DNA of 64,000 nt from Paenibacillus dendrobii (GTDB taxonomy: Bacteria > Bacillota > Bacilli > Paenibacillales > Paenibacillaceae): NCBI RefSeq assembly GCF_009807035.1, contig NZ_WUBI01000002.1, positions 124,001 to 188,000 of the forward strand, given 5' to 3'. The notes under the pieces are model-generated. The model was given only the letters and a program-made list of their open reading frames with translations. It was not told the origin of the DNA and made no database searches. The position numbers and the translations under genes are program-made. Each line of letters begins with the position of its first letter. Position 1 is the stretch's first letter. This document shows, piece after piece, positions 56,921 through 64,000 of the stretch.

Positions 56921-57328
56921 TTAATCTAGTTTTAACATCTCATAGAACTTATTTTTCACTTTATCTGTCGGGTATCCCTCGAATTTATACTTAAAAATGA
57001 TCTCGTTATTTTGCTTCAGTAATTCCTCAAGTGTGTCTATCGCACCACAAAAGTCTTCTCCATAAATAGTATTTCCGCTGCCAAAGAGACCAATCTTTCT
57101 TCCGGTGAGACTCCTGAGTTCATTAATTATTTGCTTGAAATACATCGGTGGAACTCCTCTACCATAAGTAGGAGAACCAATGACAATAACTTCTTCGTTC
57201 CCAAATTCAAATTGCTTAGGATCTTTATTATTTAGTCTAATGACCGGGAAATCTTGTTGATTTATGTCTTCTACCAATGCTGCCGTCTTTCCGGTCAACG
57301 AAAAATAGTATATAGCTTTAGTAATCAT
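56921..57328 (-). CDS. nrdI: NrdI flavodoxin-like activator of ribonucleotide reductase
   Basis: GAGG before ATG 57328 (MITKAIYYFSLTGKTAALV) marks the start, giving 135 residues. IYYFSLTGKT is the FMN phosphate loop, and VIGSPTYGRGVPPMYF and GLFGSGNTIYGEDFCGA are the ring-side loops of NrdI. NrdI supplies the oxidant that assembles the Mn(III)2-tyrosyl radical of class Ib NrdF. It overlaps the end of nrdF by 11 bases. Confidence 0.9.
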   Translation of the reverse strand: MITKAIYYFSLTGKTAALVEDINQQDFPVIRLNNKDPKQFEFGNEEVIVIGSPTYGRGVPPMYFKQIINELRSLTGRKIGLFGSGNTIYGEDFCGAIDTLEELLKQNNEIIFKYKFEGYPTDKVKNKFYEMLKLD

Positions 57329-58415
57329 AATCCTCACCAGATGAGTGCTCATAATTGATTGCATCTGTTTGAAGGAAATCTGTTCTTGTTACGATTTGTT
57401 TGCTGTCGTTTTTGTCACGTTTTTTGCTGCCATAAGTAACAATCCATCTCGATTTAATTTCTTGGTTCTCTGGATATGGTTCCTGAATACCTGCATTACG
57501 AGCAATCAAATTAGCTAAATATTCAATGTAATTCATGTATTCTTTCATACTTAGTGTTTCGATGTCTTTGAAAATGTACTTAGCCCAAGCCTTTTCTTTT
57601 TCCACGCAATCCTTAATAAAGTAAACAGCATATTGTTGGTTTTCAGTTGTGTTTAGTTGAGGATTTTCACCCATAATTGAACGAATGAGAGTGCCGTAGA
57701 ACTCTGAGTGTTGTACTTCATCAGTTTTAATCATACAAATGAGGTTATTGGAGCCCATCATTTTTTGATCTCTTGCGAGAGAGTGAAAATAAACAAATCC
57801 ACCAGTAAAGAAGAGACCTTCAAGATTCTGATAAGCAAGGAGCCCCTCAAAAGACGCTTGCAGGAAGTTATTATCAATCTGCTTTTTGTTTACTACATAA
57901 TCAACCACAGTATCGAGGAAGGTTTGAATTTTATCCAGAACTAGTTTATTGCGTTCCAGTAAGACCGGGATTCGTTTTACTTCTTCGAATGCCTCCCTCT
58001 TTTGTTGATCATTAAGCATAGTAGACGTCAGATACTGATATGAGCGATTATGAAGATTTTCAAAATAATTAATTAGTGCGATATTAGAGCGAATGCTTGG
58101 ATCAGTAACCATATAAGACAAAAACATATTAAAATCGGTAGCATGTGAATCAAGTTGATTCAACATTCCCGTGATTGTATTAAATACATATTTCTCAGCT
58201 TCAGTTAGCTTAGAATTGTACTGTTCAATATCTTTACCAAGTTTAACTTCATCTTCATTCCAGAACTCTGCTGACAAATTTTTATTAATGTCCAACATTG
58301 TTGGATACTTAAGGTTATCCCAGTCTCTAATCCCACTTGATCCCCCACCAAAAATGCTAGTGGGGAGATTGCTATTTTCTGCCTCAAAAATCTTAAATGG
58401 TAGTATGGTATTCAT
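57318..58415 (-). CDS. nrdF: Class Ib ribonucleotide reductase, beta subunit
   Basis: The 365-residue protein carries diferric/dimanganese ligands of the ferritin-like fold: a Glu in NYFENLHNRSYQYL, a Glu in FEGLLAYQNLEGLFFTGGF, and Glu/His in IKTDEVQHSEFYG. It houses the tyrosyl radical for ribonucleotide reduction. The N-terminal third (NTITGMLNQLDSHATDFNM) is divergent from cellular NrdF. It follows nrdE by 22 bases. Confidence 0.93.
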   Translation of the reverse strand: MNTILPFKIFEAENSNLPTSIFGGGSSGIRDWDNLKYPTMLDINKNLSAEFWNEDEVKLGKDIEQYNSKLTEAEKYVFNTITGMLNQLDSHATDFNMFLSYMVTDPSIRSNIALINYFENLHNRSYQYLTSTMLNDQQKREAFEEVKRIPVLLERNKLVLDKIQTFLDTVVDYVVNKKQIDNNFLQASFEGLLAYQNLEGLFFTGGFVYFHSLARDQKMMGSNNLICMIKTDEVQHSEFYGTLIRSIMGENPQLNTTENQQYAVYFIKDCVEKEKAWAKYIFKDIETLSMKEYMNYIEYLANLIARNAGIQEPYPENQEIKSRWIVTYGSKKRDKNDSKQIVTRTDFLQTDAINYEHSSGEDYDY

Positions 58416-58437
58416 TTATTCTTTCCTCTCTCTTTTT

Positions 58438-60753
58438 CTAGGCTTCGCACATTGTGCAGTTGTCTGTTCGTTCATATTCTTCGGTATATGTATAATAAAT
58501 TGTCTTCAATCCCTTATTCCAAGCGCCCAAATCAAGTCTCACCGTCTCTGACCCATTGATCGATTTAAGTACGTGCATGTTGTGCGACACTGCTTGGTCA
58601 ATGTGCTTCATCGCTGCAGCCACAACATTGATCGACCACATTTCATCCATCTCAAAACCTGATTTGTAATATTCCTTCGTTTTATCGTTGTAGTTTGATG
58701 GCGTAATAATCATGTTTAGTCCAGATTTAACTTCACGATAAATTACCTCATACAATGGATCTGTACTCGGAGAACCGTTCATAATGATACTATTACTTGA
58801 TGTAGGAGCAATAGCCATCAGATAACCGTTTCTCATTGCTTTCTTAGACATTTCCTTAATCTCTAGCCATTCATCTGAATTATAGTTCCGTTTTTCAAAG
58901 TACTCTCCTGTGCTCCATTCAGAGCCTTCGAATACTTTGTATGAACCCTTTTCAAGACCAAGTTTATGGGACGCAATAATTGTTGCTTTAGCGATTTGTT
59001 CAAATAGTTTATCTACATAACCATAAGCTTGAAAAGAATCCCATTTAACTTGTTTTTCGGCAAGCAGTGTTGCAAGCCCAAGAGATCCTAGGCCAATGGC
59101 ACGATACTTATGATTTGTAAATGTGGCTTGTGGTACTACTGTACGATTCAGACTGATTACGTTATCCAGTAGGCGCACTTGAATATCAATTACTCGTTGT
59201 AGCTCGACATCTTGAGTGAATACATTATGCAGCACCAAAGAAGACAAATTGCATGTTACCAGATCTCCACTTTTGATTCTTGTGGTAATAAGCCCTGTTT
59301 CGTGGTCAATTTCCTCAGTGATTAACTCATCATAAGATTGGTTCATGATAATTTCAGAACATAAATTTGATCCAAGTGGCATTCCAATATGACTATTTGG
59401 ATTCATCCGAGCTGCTGTATCACTAAAATACATGTACGGAGTGCCGCCTGTTTTGCGAGACATGAACATTGCTTTGTGAATTTCAGAAGCATTAACAGTT
59501 CGTTTCAGTTCAAGATCTGCTTTCTCGATAATTCGGTAGTAATAAGTAAAAGCATGATCGTCTTCATTTGGCTCTTCATTTTCTTGAAGTTTCCTTCTGT
59601 CATAAAGTCTATTTATATCAATACCGAGTTTCTTTTTGACTTCATATGGATCTACAATGGTCCAGGTTTGTTTGTTTTGAAGCCGTCTCATAAACTCATC
59701 TGGTAGGCAAACTGCTGTCTTAATTGAATGTGCACGTTTTTCTTGTGAGCCTGTCTTGAGACGTAATTCTAGGAAGTCAAAGATGTCTAGATGATACACA
59801 GGCAAGTAAATAGCAATACCAGCAACCCTCGTACCTAATTGATTCACGTACTCAGCAAGTACACTCATTGAACGTGAAGGGTGAGTGATGCCTGTTGCTC
59901 GATTTTTAATGCCTCTAATCCAACTTCCTCGCGCTCTAAGGTAATGAGCTGCAATCCCAATCCCGGCTCCATTCTGACTAAAACGTGCGGTTTGTTGTTG
60001 TACGTCATAAATATTATATAAATCATCATTCCAGGTAATCTCGTGACAAGATGAAAGGGAACCATGCGGCAACCCTGATGATTTGAGTGTTGGAGTTGCA
60101 AGCCCGATATAATGATTGCTTACTGCCCAATACGCTTCTTTAATCAGCCCCATACGATGTGATTTTTTCTCGTCTTTCAAGAGATAAATAACCGCTGTAA
60201 GGAAACGTTCTTGTGGAAGTTCTAGCACTTCGCCATCATAACCTTTAACAAGGTAGATACTATTTAACAGAAAGAGTCCCGCATAACTAAAAAGCTTATC
60301 TTTGTTAACATCAATCATTTTGCCGATTTGCTGCAATTCATTCTCACTGTACTGTTCAATAAGGTCGGTAGAATATAGCCCTTTCTCGACCATCATTCTG
60401 ACAAAGGTTGGATAGTCACCATAACCTGATTTGTAATTAAATCCACGCTCTTTTGAAGCTTGCTTATAAAGCTTTCTCCGTAATGTCGATGCTGATAAAT
60501 ATGTATATTGTGGTGAATCTGCACTAATCAATTCGTTTGCTTCACGAATAATTAGATCAAATAATCTGTCTGCATAAATCTCATCCCGACATGTAGCTTC
60601 ATCAACTACTTTGACTTTAATTGTTTTTAGTTCATCCGCTGGATACTTTTTCCCACTATCTTGAACAATCTCATTAAAGAAACGATCAAATCTTTCCAAG
60701 TTAAATTCAGTCTTCTGAATGTATGACTTTCTGTCTTTTAGTACAAGTGTCAA
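58438..60753 (-). CDS. nrdE: Class Ib ribonucleotide reductase, alpha subunit
   Basis: The 771-residue protein starts at TTG 60753 behind AAAAGG. Catalytic features are the Cys near 236 in GSLSSCHEI, the radical Cys near 465 in SNLCSEIIM, the partner Cys in LVTCNLSSL, and the C-terminal redox pair CTMC. It reduces ribonucleoside diphosphates to deoxy forms. A homologous enzyme pair is known in SPbeta. No NrdH-type redoxin gene is visible nearby, so a host thioredoxin probably serves it. Confidence 0.95.
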   Translation of the reverse strand: MTLVLKDRKSYIQKTEFNLERFDRFFNEIVQDSGKKYPADELKTIKVKVVDEATCRDEIYADRLFDLIIREANELISADSPQYTYLSASTLRRKLYKQASKERGFNYKSGYGDYPTFVRMMVEKGLYSTDLIEQYSENELQQIGKMIDVNKDKLFSYAGLFLLNSIYLVKGYDGEVLELPQERFLTAVIYLLKDEKKSHRMGLIKEAYWAVSNHYIGLATPTLKSSGLPHGSLSSCHEITWNDDLYNIYDVQQQTARFSQNGAGIGIAAHYLRARGSWIRGIKNRATGITHPSRSMSVLAEYVNQLGTRVAGIAIYLPVYHLDIFDFLELRLKTGSQEKRAHSIKTAVCLPDEFMRRLQNKQTWTIVDPYEVKKKLGIDINRLYDRRKLQENEEPNEDDHAFTYYYRIIEKADLELKRTVNASEIHKAMFMSRKTGGTPYMYFSDTAARMNPNSHIGMPLGSNLCSEIIMNQSYDELITEEIDHETGLITTRIKSGDLVTCNLSSLVLHNVFTQDVELQRVIDIQVRLLDNVISLNRTVVPQATFTNHKYRAIGLGSLGLATLLAEKQVKWDSFQAYGYVDKLFEQIAKATIIASHKLGLEKGSYKVFEGSEWSTGEYFEKRNYNSDEWLEIKEMSKKAMRNGYLMAIAPTSSNSIIMNGSPSTDPLYEVIYREVKSGLNMIITPSNYNDKTKEYYKSGFEMDEMWSINVVAAAMKHIDQAVSHNMHVLKSINGSETVRLDLGAWNKGLKTIYYTYTEEYERTDNCTMCEA

Positions 60754-60778
60754 TCTATCAACAACCTTTTCACGTATT

Positions 60779-61009
60779 TTATGTATTCTGTTTCTTCCAT
60801 ATCTTCAACCCAAAATCCATCCAAGCTTCTCTCCATACCTCTTCACTCAAGGTATCGTATTCTTTGAATACCTTTGTTCCAAGGTGCTTTTTTAATTTAC
60901 TTGTAACGAACTTGTCGTCATGCAGCATCTCTTCCAATTCAGTTCCAACATCTCTTTCAAAACATTCGGTCAACACATCAGTCAACTCGTAGACAGTTCT
61001 GATATTCAT
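60779..61009 (-). CDS. Phage protein of unknown function
   Basis: AAGGTG just before ATG 61009 (MNIRTVYELTDVLTECFERD) supports this start over 61066, giving 76 residues. The product is helical and ends LKIWKKQNT. It is the gene directly before nrdE. Confidence 0.65.
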   Translation of the reverse strand: MNIRTVYELTDVLTECFERDVGTELEEMLHDDKFVTSKLKKHLGTKVFKEYDTLSEEVWREAWMDFGLKIWKKQNT

Positions 61010-61091
61010 CACCTTCCATTCAACCGAATTTTTTATTATATTTACTTTATAACGATAAGCCAACAACTATTGGGATGATGAAAGGTACATT

Positions 61092-61325
61092 TCATTGAAT
61101 CTCAATGAAGTGCTTACCATAAAAGATATCAAGCCTATCAGAATCAATTTCTTTAATGATATGTCTATCGCCTTGATTACTCTTAGCGCGAATCACTCTC
61201 TTGAATGTGTACATATCACGCAAACTTGTTTTGTAGCCTCTATATTCTTTGCCTTCACTAAATGCCAATGTTCCATCATTTAAAACGACATTGTGAATAC
61301 ACAACAGTTTAATATTGTTTCCCAT
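61092..61325 (-). CDS. Phage protein of unknown function
   Basis: The 77-residue product begins MGNNIKLLCIHNVVLNDGT and is strand-rich (LAFSEGKEYRGYKT, GKHFIEIQ). Such leaders are common among small Bacillales phage proteins of unknown role. It shares a base with the upstream stop. Confidence 0.65.
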   Translation of the reverse strand: MGNNIKLLCIHNVVLNDGTLAFSEGKEYRGYKTSLRDMYTFKRVIRAKSNQGDRHIIKEIDSDRLDIFYGKHFIEIQ

Positions 61326-61531
61326 CAGTAAACGTCAACCTCATATTCATAATTGGGATCAACATTATACAACTCTTTTAATTTTCCCTCAATCTTATTT
61401 TGCGTTTTTTCATACTTGCTTTGCTTTTCATGATATTTATTTCTATAATAAAGTGCCTCTTCATACTCTACGTAATAAGTATCTTGCAACCGATCAAGTT
61501 CACTAACCAATTCTTTAACTTTACTCTCCAT
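61325..61531 (-). CDS. Small coiled-coil phage protein
   Basis: The 68-residue product is almost entirely coiled coil (VKELVSELDRLQDTYYVEYE, KYEKTQNKIEGKLKEL) with an acidic end. AAGGAGG precedes the start. Function unknown. Confidence 0.65.
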   Translation of the reverse strand: MESKVKELVSELDRLQDTYYVEYEEALYYRNKYHEKQSKYEKTQNKIEGKLKELYNVDPNYEYEVDVY

Positions 61532-61579
61532 TATCTTTCTTCCTCCTTAATACCTCTTAAAATGTGCATTTCATGTTCA

Positions 61580-61942
61580 TTAGTTACGAGCAATACCTGC
61601 ATTTGCCCAGAACACAACTTGTTCGAGGTTTGTCAATGCCAGGGACTTTTCTCGGCTCTTTGGTACTTGATCTTCTAGGAGGTAAGCAAGTTCTTTAGCT
61701 TTCATTCTAATCAATTCATACTTCTCCGGTTGTCCTTCTTTTGGAGGATGATAAGAAAAGTTGTTTTCAATTGTATAGTCGTATTGGTTTTTAACAAAGA
61801 AGGCAACATTGTTAACTACATACTTTAAACTATAGACGTAATCGTTGTGTACAATGTCGTATTCATTTTCGATTGCCTGAGCGACCCAATCCTCTACTTC
61901 CCCAATTTGGTTCCCCGAGTAATAATCAATGCATTTCAACAT
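61580..61942 (-). CDS. Acb2/Tad1-like candidate anti-defence protein
   Basis: The 120-residue protein starts at ATG 61942. Its C-terminus (LLEDQVPKSREKSLALTNLE then QVVFWANAGIARN) matches the helical hairpin shared by Acb2 and Tad1 phage proteins, in which SREKSLALTxLE and WANxxIAR are typical. Those proteins sequester cyclic-nucleotide signals of CBASS or Thoeris immunity. The N-terminal part (residues 1-85) is strand-rich, as in Tad1-like rather than minimal Acb2 proteins. Family assignment is from memory of the motif; ligand specificity cannot be told. Confidence 0.72.
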   Translation of the reverse strand: MLKCIDYYSGNQIGEVEDWVAQAIENEYDIVHNDYVYSLKYVVNNVAFFVKNQYDYTIENNFSYHPPKEGQPEKYELIRMKAKELAYLLEDQVPKSREKSLALTNLEQVVFWANAGIARN

Positions 61943-61952
61943 TTAATTTATT

Positions 61953-61985
61953 TCTCCAATCTTCATAAAATTTGACTTTCATCAA
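61953..61985 (-). repeat. Phage leader palindrome before 61942
   Basis: TTGATGAAAGTC then AAATTTTATGAAGATTGGAG on the minus strand, ending at the ribosome site of the Acb2/Tad1-like gene. Confidence 0.6.
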
Positions 61986-61988
61986 CCA

Positions 61989-62183
61989 TTACCATTTACC
62001 AGTTTCATGATATTCCTTGATACACAATTGGCAGAAAACCAAATCTTCATCTTCAGAAGTATATGGCGCTTTTAAATCAATGTCTCTTTCTTTTAAACAT
62101 TGATCACAAACAAACATTTTCTTCTTTTTAATATACTCTTTTTTATTTTCTTCTATGTATTGCATTGTGTCCTTAAGACCCAT
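61989..62183 (-). CDS. Small zinc-ribbon phage protein
   Basis: AGAGGAG eight bases before ATG 62183 (MGLKDTMQYIEENKKEYIK) marks the start over the in-frame GTG at 62201, giving 64 residues. CDQC and CQLC pairs form a zinc ribbon after a charged helix. Role unknown. Confidence 0.7.
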   Translation of the reverse strand: MGLKDTMQYIEENKKEYIKKKKMFVCDQCLKERDIDLKAPYTSEDEDLVFCQLCIKEYHETGKW

Positions 62184-62190
62184 TGTGACA

Positions 62191-62224
62191 CTCCTCTCCA
62201 CATAAAATGCGGCTTTTATATTAA
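62191..62224 (-). repeat. Phage leader palindrome before 62183
   Basis: TTAATATAAAAGCC then GCATTTTATGTGGAGAGGAG on the minus strand. Confidence 0.55.
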
Positions 62225-62592
62225 TCTTCTTTTCTATGGCAATAATCGCAAACCATATTGTCTTCTACAATCGAATGCATTTCTTCTCCTGGAAGACTGT
62301 CTCCGCACTCTTTACAGTCATACCTAAGGTAATGAAGTGGGTTATATCCAGACCACGTTGACCCTAAATGCTTCGCCACCTCTTCAACTGCTACTGGATC
62401 AATATCTACCTTTGCAATATCTCCTTCCTCGATGTCCCCATAAACCTCACTATGCTTGCCTAAAATCTCACCGAAATATGCTTTTCTACCAATTGCATAC
62501 TCCACTTCTTTTTCTGTAGCAACAAACAATCCTTCAACATCACCTTGGCGACCACAGTCCCAACCGAACTTAAATAGATACTTATTCCCCAC
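62221..62592 (-). CDS. Zinc-ribbon phage protein
   Basis: The 123-residue product has an N-terminal mixed domain (KYLFKFGWDCGRQGDVEGLF) and a C-terminal ribbon with CKEC and CDYC pairs. It abuts the gene upstream with no gap. No family recognised. Confidence 0.65.
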   Translation of the reverse strand: MGNKYLFKFGWDCGRQGDVEGLFVATEKEVEYAIGRKAYFGEILGKHSEVYGDIEEGDIAKVDIDPVAVEEVAKHLGSTWSGYNPLHYLRYDCKECGDSLPGEEMHSIVEDNMVCDYCHRKED

Positions 62593-63000
62593 TCAAAGGC
62601 CTCCTACTTCTGAAATTATAATTCCATTACTCTTCATAGTATCAACTGCTTCTGGTAAGATATCTTCTTTTACTTTCTGCCATCCATACAGTGTCAAACC
62701 ATAGTACAGATCATTTAACTCCTTATCCTCATCGAACATCTCACCATGTAATCGAATCATTCTTTCCTTAAAAGATTCAGTTCCAATGACATTATAATCA
62801 GCATCATATATCTCAAAAGTTTCATCATCTTCTTCGCTATACTTATATGAGTTGTAGATAACAGAGCCATCAGAAAGCCTTGGTTCGTTTTTTAACCACT
62901 CATATACTTCCTCATCTGACCTTGCGACAAGATGAGTAATTGTGCCAACTTTACTATCTTTTTGTGAATAATGCTCAAACATGATTTTGTATAGATTCAT
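62593..63000 (-). CDS. Phage protein of unknown function
   Basis: The frame is open to 63036, but its first 12 codons (MKGVFDQERSSE) are the leader palindrome. AAAGGAG before ATG 63000 (MNLYKIMFEHYSQKDSK) gives 135 residues. The product is acidic with a mixed fold (GTITHLVARSDEEVYEWLKN). Role unknown. Confidence 0.7.
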   Translation of the reverse strand: MNLYKIMFEHYSQKDSKVGTITHLVARSDEEVYEWLKNEPRLSDGSVIYNSYKYSEEDDETFEIYDADYNVIGTESFKERMIRLHGEMFDEDKELNDLYYGLTLYGWQKVKEDILPEAVDTMKSNGIIISEVGGL

Positions 63001-63005
63001 TTCAC

Positions 63006-63042
63006 TACTCCTTTCTTGATCAAATACGCCTTTCATTTGAAG
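63006..63042 (-). repeat. Phage leader palindrome that creates a false start
   Basis: TTCAAATGAAAGGC then GTATTTGATCAAGAAAGGAG on the minus strand. Its ATGAAA yields an artificial N-terminus for the gene ending at 62593, and it overlaps the last codons of the gene at 63033. Confidence 0.6.
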
Positions 63043-63269
63043 TTGTAATACCTAACTTGCATAACATTGACCTTCCCATTCATGCTTTCATTTTGAAAAT
63101 ACACATACCTATGTTCATTTCCCCAAGGCATTTTTGAAAATTGACTTCTTGCCTCATCTTCGTTATCTATGTATTTCATTTCAATTCGATTTTCCTCTAC
63201 AACTTCTTTGAAAATTGAGCAATCACACAATATACTCCCATTTTTAAGTTCAATATCTACATTGAACAT
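63033..63269 (-). CDS. Phage protein of unknown function
   Basis: The 78-residue product begins MFNVDIELKNGSILCDCSIF and ends VNMQVRYYNFK-like (VNVMQVRYYNFK). It is strand-rich, suggesting a small beta fold. It follows AAGAAAGGAG. Confidence 0.65.
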   Translation of the reverse strand: MFNVDIELKNGSILCDCSIFKEVVEENRIEMKYIDNEDEARSQFSKMPWGNEHRYVYFQNESMNGKVNVMQVRYYNFK

Positions 63270-63276
63270 GACATAG

Positions 63277-63308
63277 CTCCTTTCTTAATAAAATCTCACT
63301 TTTATGAA
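63277..63308 (-). repeat. Phage leader palindrome before 63269
   Basis: TTCATAAAAGTG then AGATTTTATTAAGAAAGGAG on the minus strand. Confidence 0.55.
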
Positions 63309-63679
63309 TTCTCTTTAATTCCCGCATATTTCTTCAGTTCATCAATCGCAAACTTAATCCCATCTGCATACCAATTGTCAAAAGTTGAATCGCTGTCCTT
63401 GTGAAGTTCATAATCTGGCACGATACTTTCGATGAAATCATTTACATAATCAAGAAACCTTTCTTCGACTCGTTCTTCATATTTATCAATAACACTTCTC
63501 GCAAAATAATGCGTCTTACTTAACCCTGCTACCTCTTCATATACCTTTGGAACTTGGCTTAACAAAAACGAATAGTCTGCTAACTCACGTTGGATTTGGT
63601 CAAGATTTAATGCCCCCCCTTCAGTTACACAATGTTTCCAATCCTCTTCCCAAACTAGTTGATACGGTCTTTGTGCCAT
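63302..63679 (-). CDS. Phage protein of unknown function
   Basis: The 125-residue helical product begins MAQRPYQLVWEEDWKHCVT and contains VIDKYEERVEERFLDYV. GAAGGA precedes the start. No family recognised. Confidence 0.65.
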   Translation of the reverse strand: MAQRPYQLVWEEDWKHCVTEGGALNLDQIQRELADYSFLLSQVPKVYEEVAGLSKTHYFARSVIDKYEERVEERFLDYVNDFIESIVPDYELHKDSDSTFDNWYADGIKFAIDELKKYAGIKENS

Positions 63680-63721
63680 AGACTATCCTTCTTTTCTCTT
63701 TAAAATATATCTTTCATAAAG

Positions 63722-63985
63722 TTACTGATTAAAGATTGTATACAGAAAATACATAATAAATACTGTATTGACTGGATGAAGCATTATGGTTAACTTTTCG
63801 GTCTTATGTACTTTCCTGTCGTATGTATAAATCCATCCTCTAACTATGTTTATGAAACTAAGTAGAAACTGAAGGACTGCATATGCAAGCAACAAACTGT
63901 CTGAGATAAACACTTTCGCAGCAAAAAAGTAGAATGATAAAGGAATTAGACCAATAATCAGTAAAGCAACTCTTACTCCTCCCAT
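63722..63985 (-). CDS. Small three-helix membrane protein
   Basis: The 87-residue product has three hydrophobic helices (VALLIIGLIPLSFYFFA, LLLAYAVLQFLLSFINIV, VFIMYFLYTIF). AGGTG lies five bases before ATG 63985. It could be a phage membrane protein of exclusion or lysis control type; nothing specific is recognised. Confidence 0.6.
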   Translation of the reverse strand: MGGVRVALLIIGLIPLSFYFFAAKVFISDSLLLAYAVLQFLLSFINIVRGWIYTYDRKVHKTEKLTIMLHPVNTVFIMYFLYTIFNQ

Positions 63986-64000
63986 TCCTACACCTGATCT

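Noticed and set aside
63001..63036. Upstream start MKGVFDQER for the gene ending at 62593
   Set aside because: These codons are the repeated leader palindrome; a good ribosome site points to ATG 63000.
45585..63724. CRISPR array made from the dispersed palindromes
   Set aside because: Copies are degenerate, far apart and tied to ribosome sites, with no regular spacers.

Overview
The window looks like the chromosome of a Paenibacillus-type Gram-positive bacterium (Bacillales). The reasons are very large secreted glycosidases with F5/8-type and Ig-like modules, an S-layer-homology (SLH) surface protein, a YesM/YesN-like sensor kinase and AraC-type response regulator, a ribD-ribE-ribBA-ribH operon behind an FMN riboswitch, and phage genes resembling those of SPbeta-like Bacillales phages. 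Genus is inferred from protein style only; there is no rRNA or marker gene. Every convincing gene is on the minus strand, so transcription runs from high to low coordinates.

Region 1 (1-35,840, GC-rich) is a surface glycan-degradation locus. In transcription order it encodes a histidine kinase, an extracellular solute-binding protein and an AraC-type response regulator. These are followed by a cohesin-SLH wall protein, GH101 endo-alpha-N-acetylgalactosaminidase, GH20 hexosaminidase, a broken ricin-lectin gene, GH31 glycosidase, a DUF4838 protein, a small non-catalytic cohesin-dockerin protein, a decayed dockerin remnant, GH29 alpha-fucosidase and GH2 beta-galactosidase (cut by the window edge). 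All six enzymes, and the small protein, end in a cohesin-like module followed by a dockerin. The wall protein has a cohesin but no dockerin. I read this as a candidate non-cellulosomal complex in which each subunit can both dock and be docked onto, with a cohesin fixed to the cell wall. The enzyme set fits mucin-type O-glycans. Strong hairpins follow several of the enzyme genes.

Region 2 (36,100-40,260) is the riboflavin operon: FMN riboswitch, leader terminator, ribD, ribE, ribBA, ribH, intrinsic terminator.

Region 3 (about 40,470-64,000, AT-rich, tightly packed) is one arm of an SPbeta-like prophage or phage-plasmid, running off the window. It carries a C-family DNA polymerase, a ParM/ParR-like segregation pair, a RecU-like nuclease, and a DNA-precursor cassette (nrdE, nrdF, nrdI, dUTPase, thyX). 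It also holds a macrodomain protein, a frameshifted PTH2-like gene, a CPBP protease-like membrane protein, a YopX-like protein, an Acb2/Tad1-like candidate anti-defence protein and many small unknowns. A short imperfect palindrome is repeated at least twelve times, mostly just before Shine-Dalgarno sequences. It creates false upstream starts, and two genes appear to begin at AUU.

The most interesting signal is the enzyme-borne cohesin-dockerin system with its SLH anchor. The phage leader repeat, the Acb2/Tad1-like protein and the apparent AUU starts follow. No tRNA, rRNA, CRISPR array, insertion sequence or integrase was seen.
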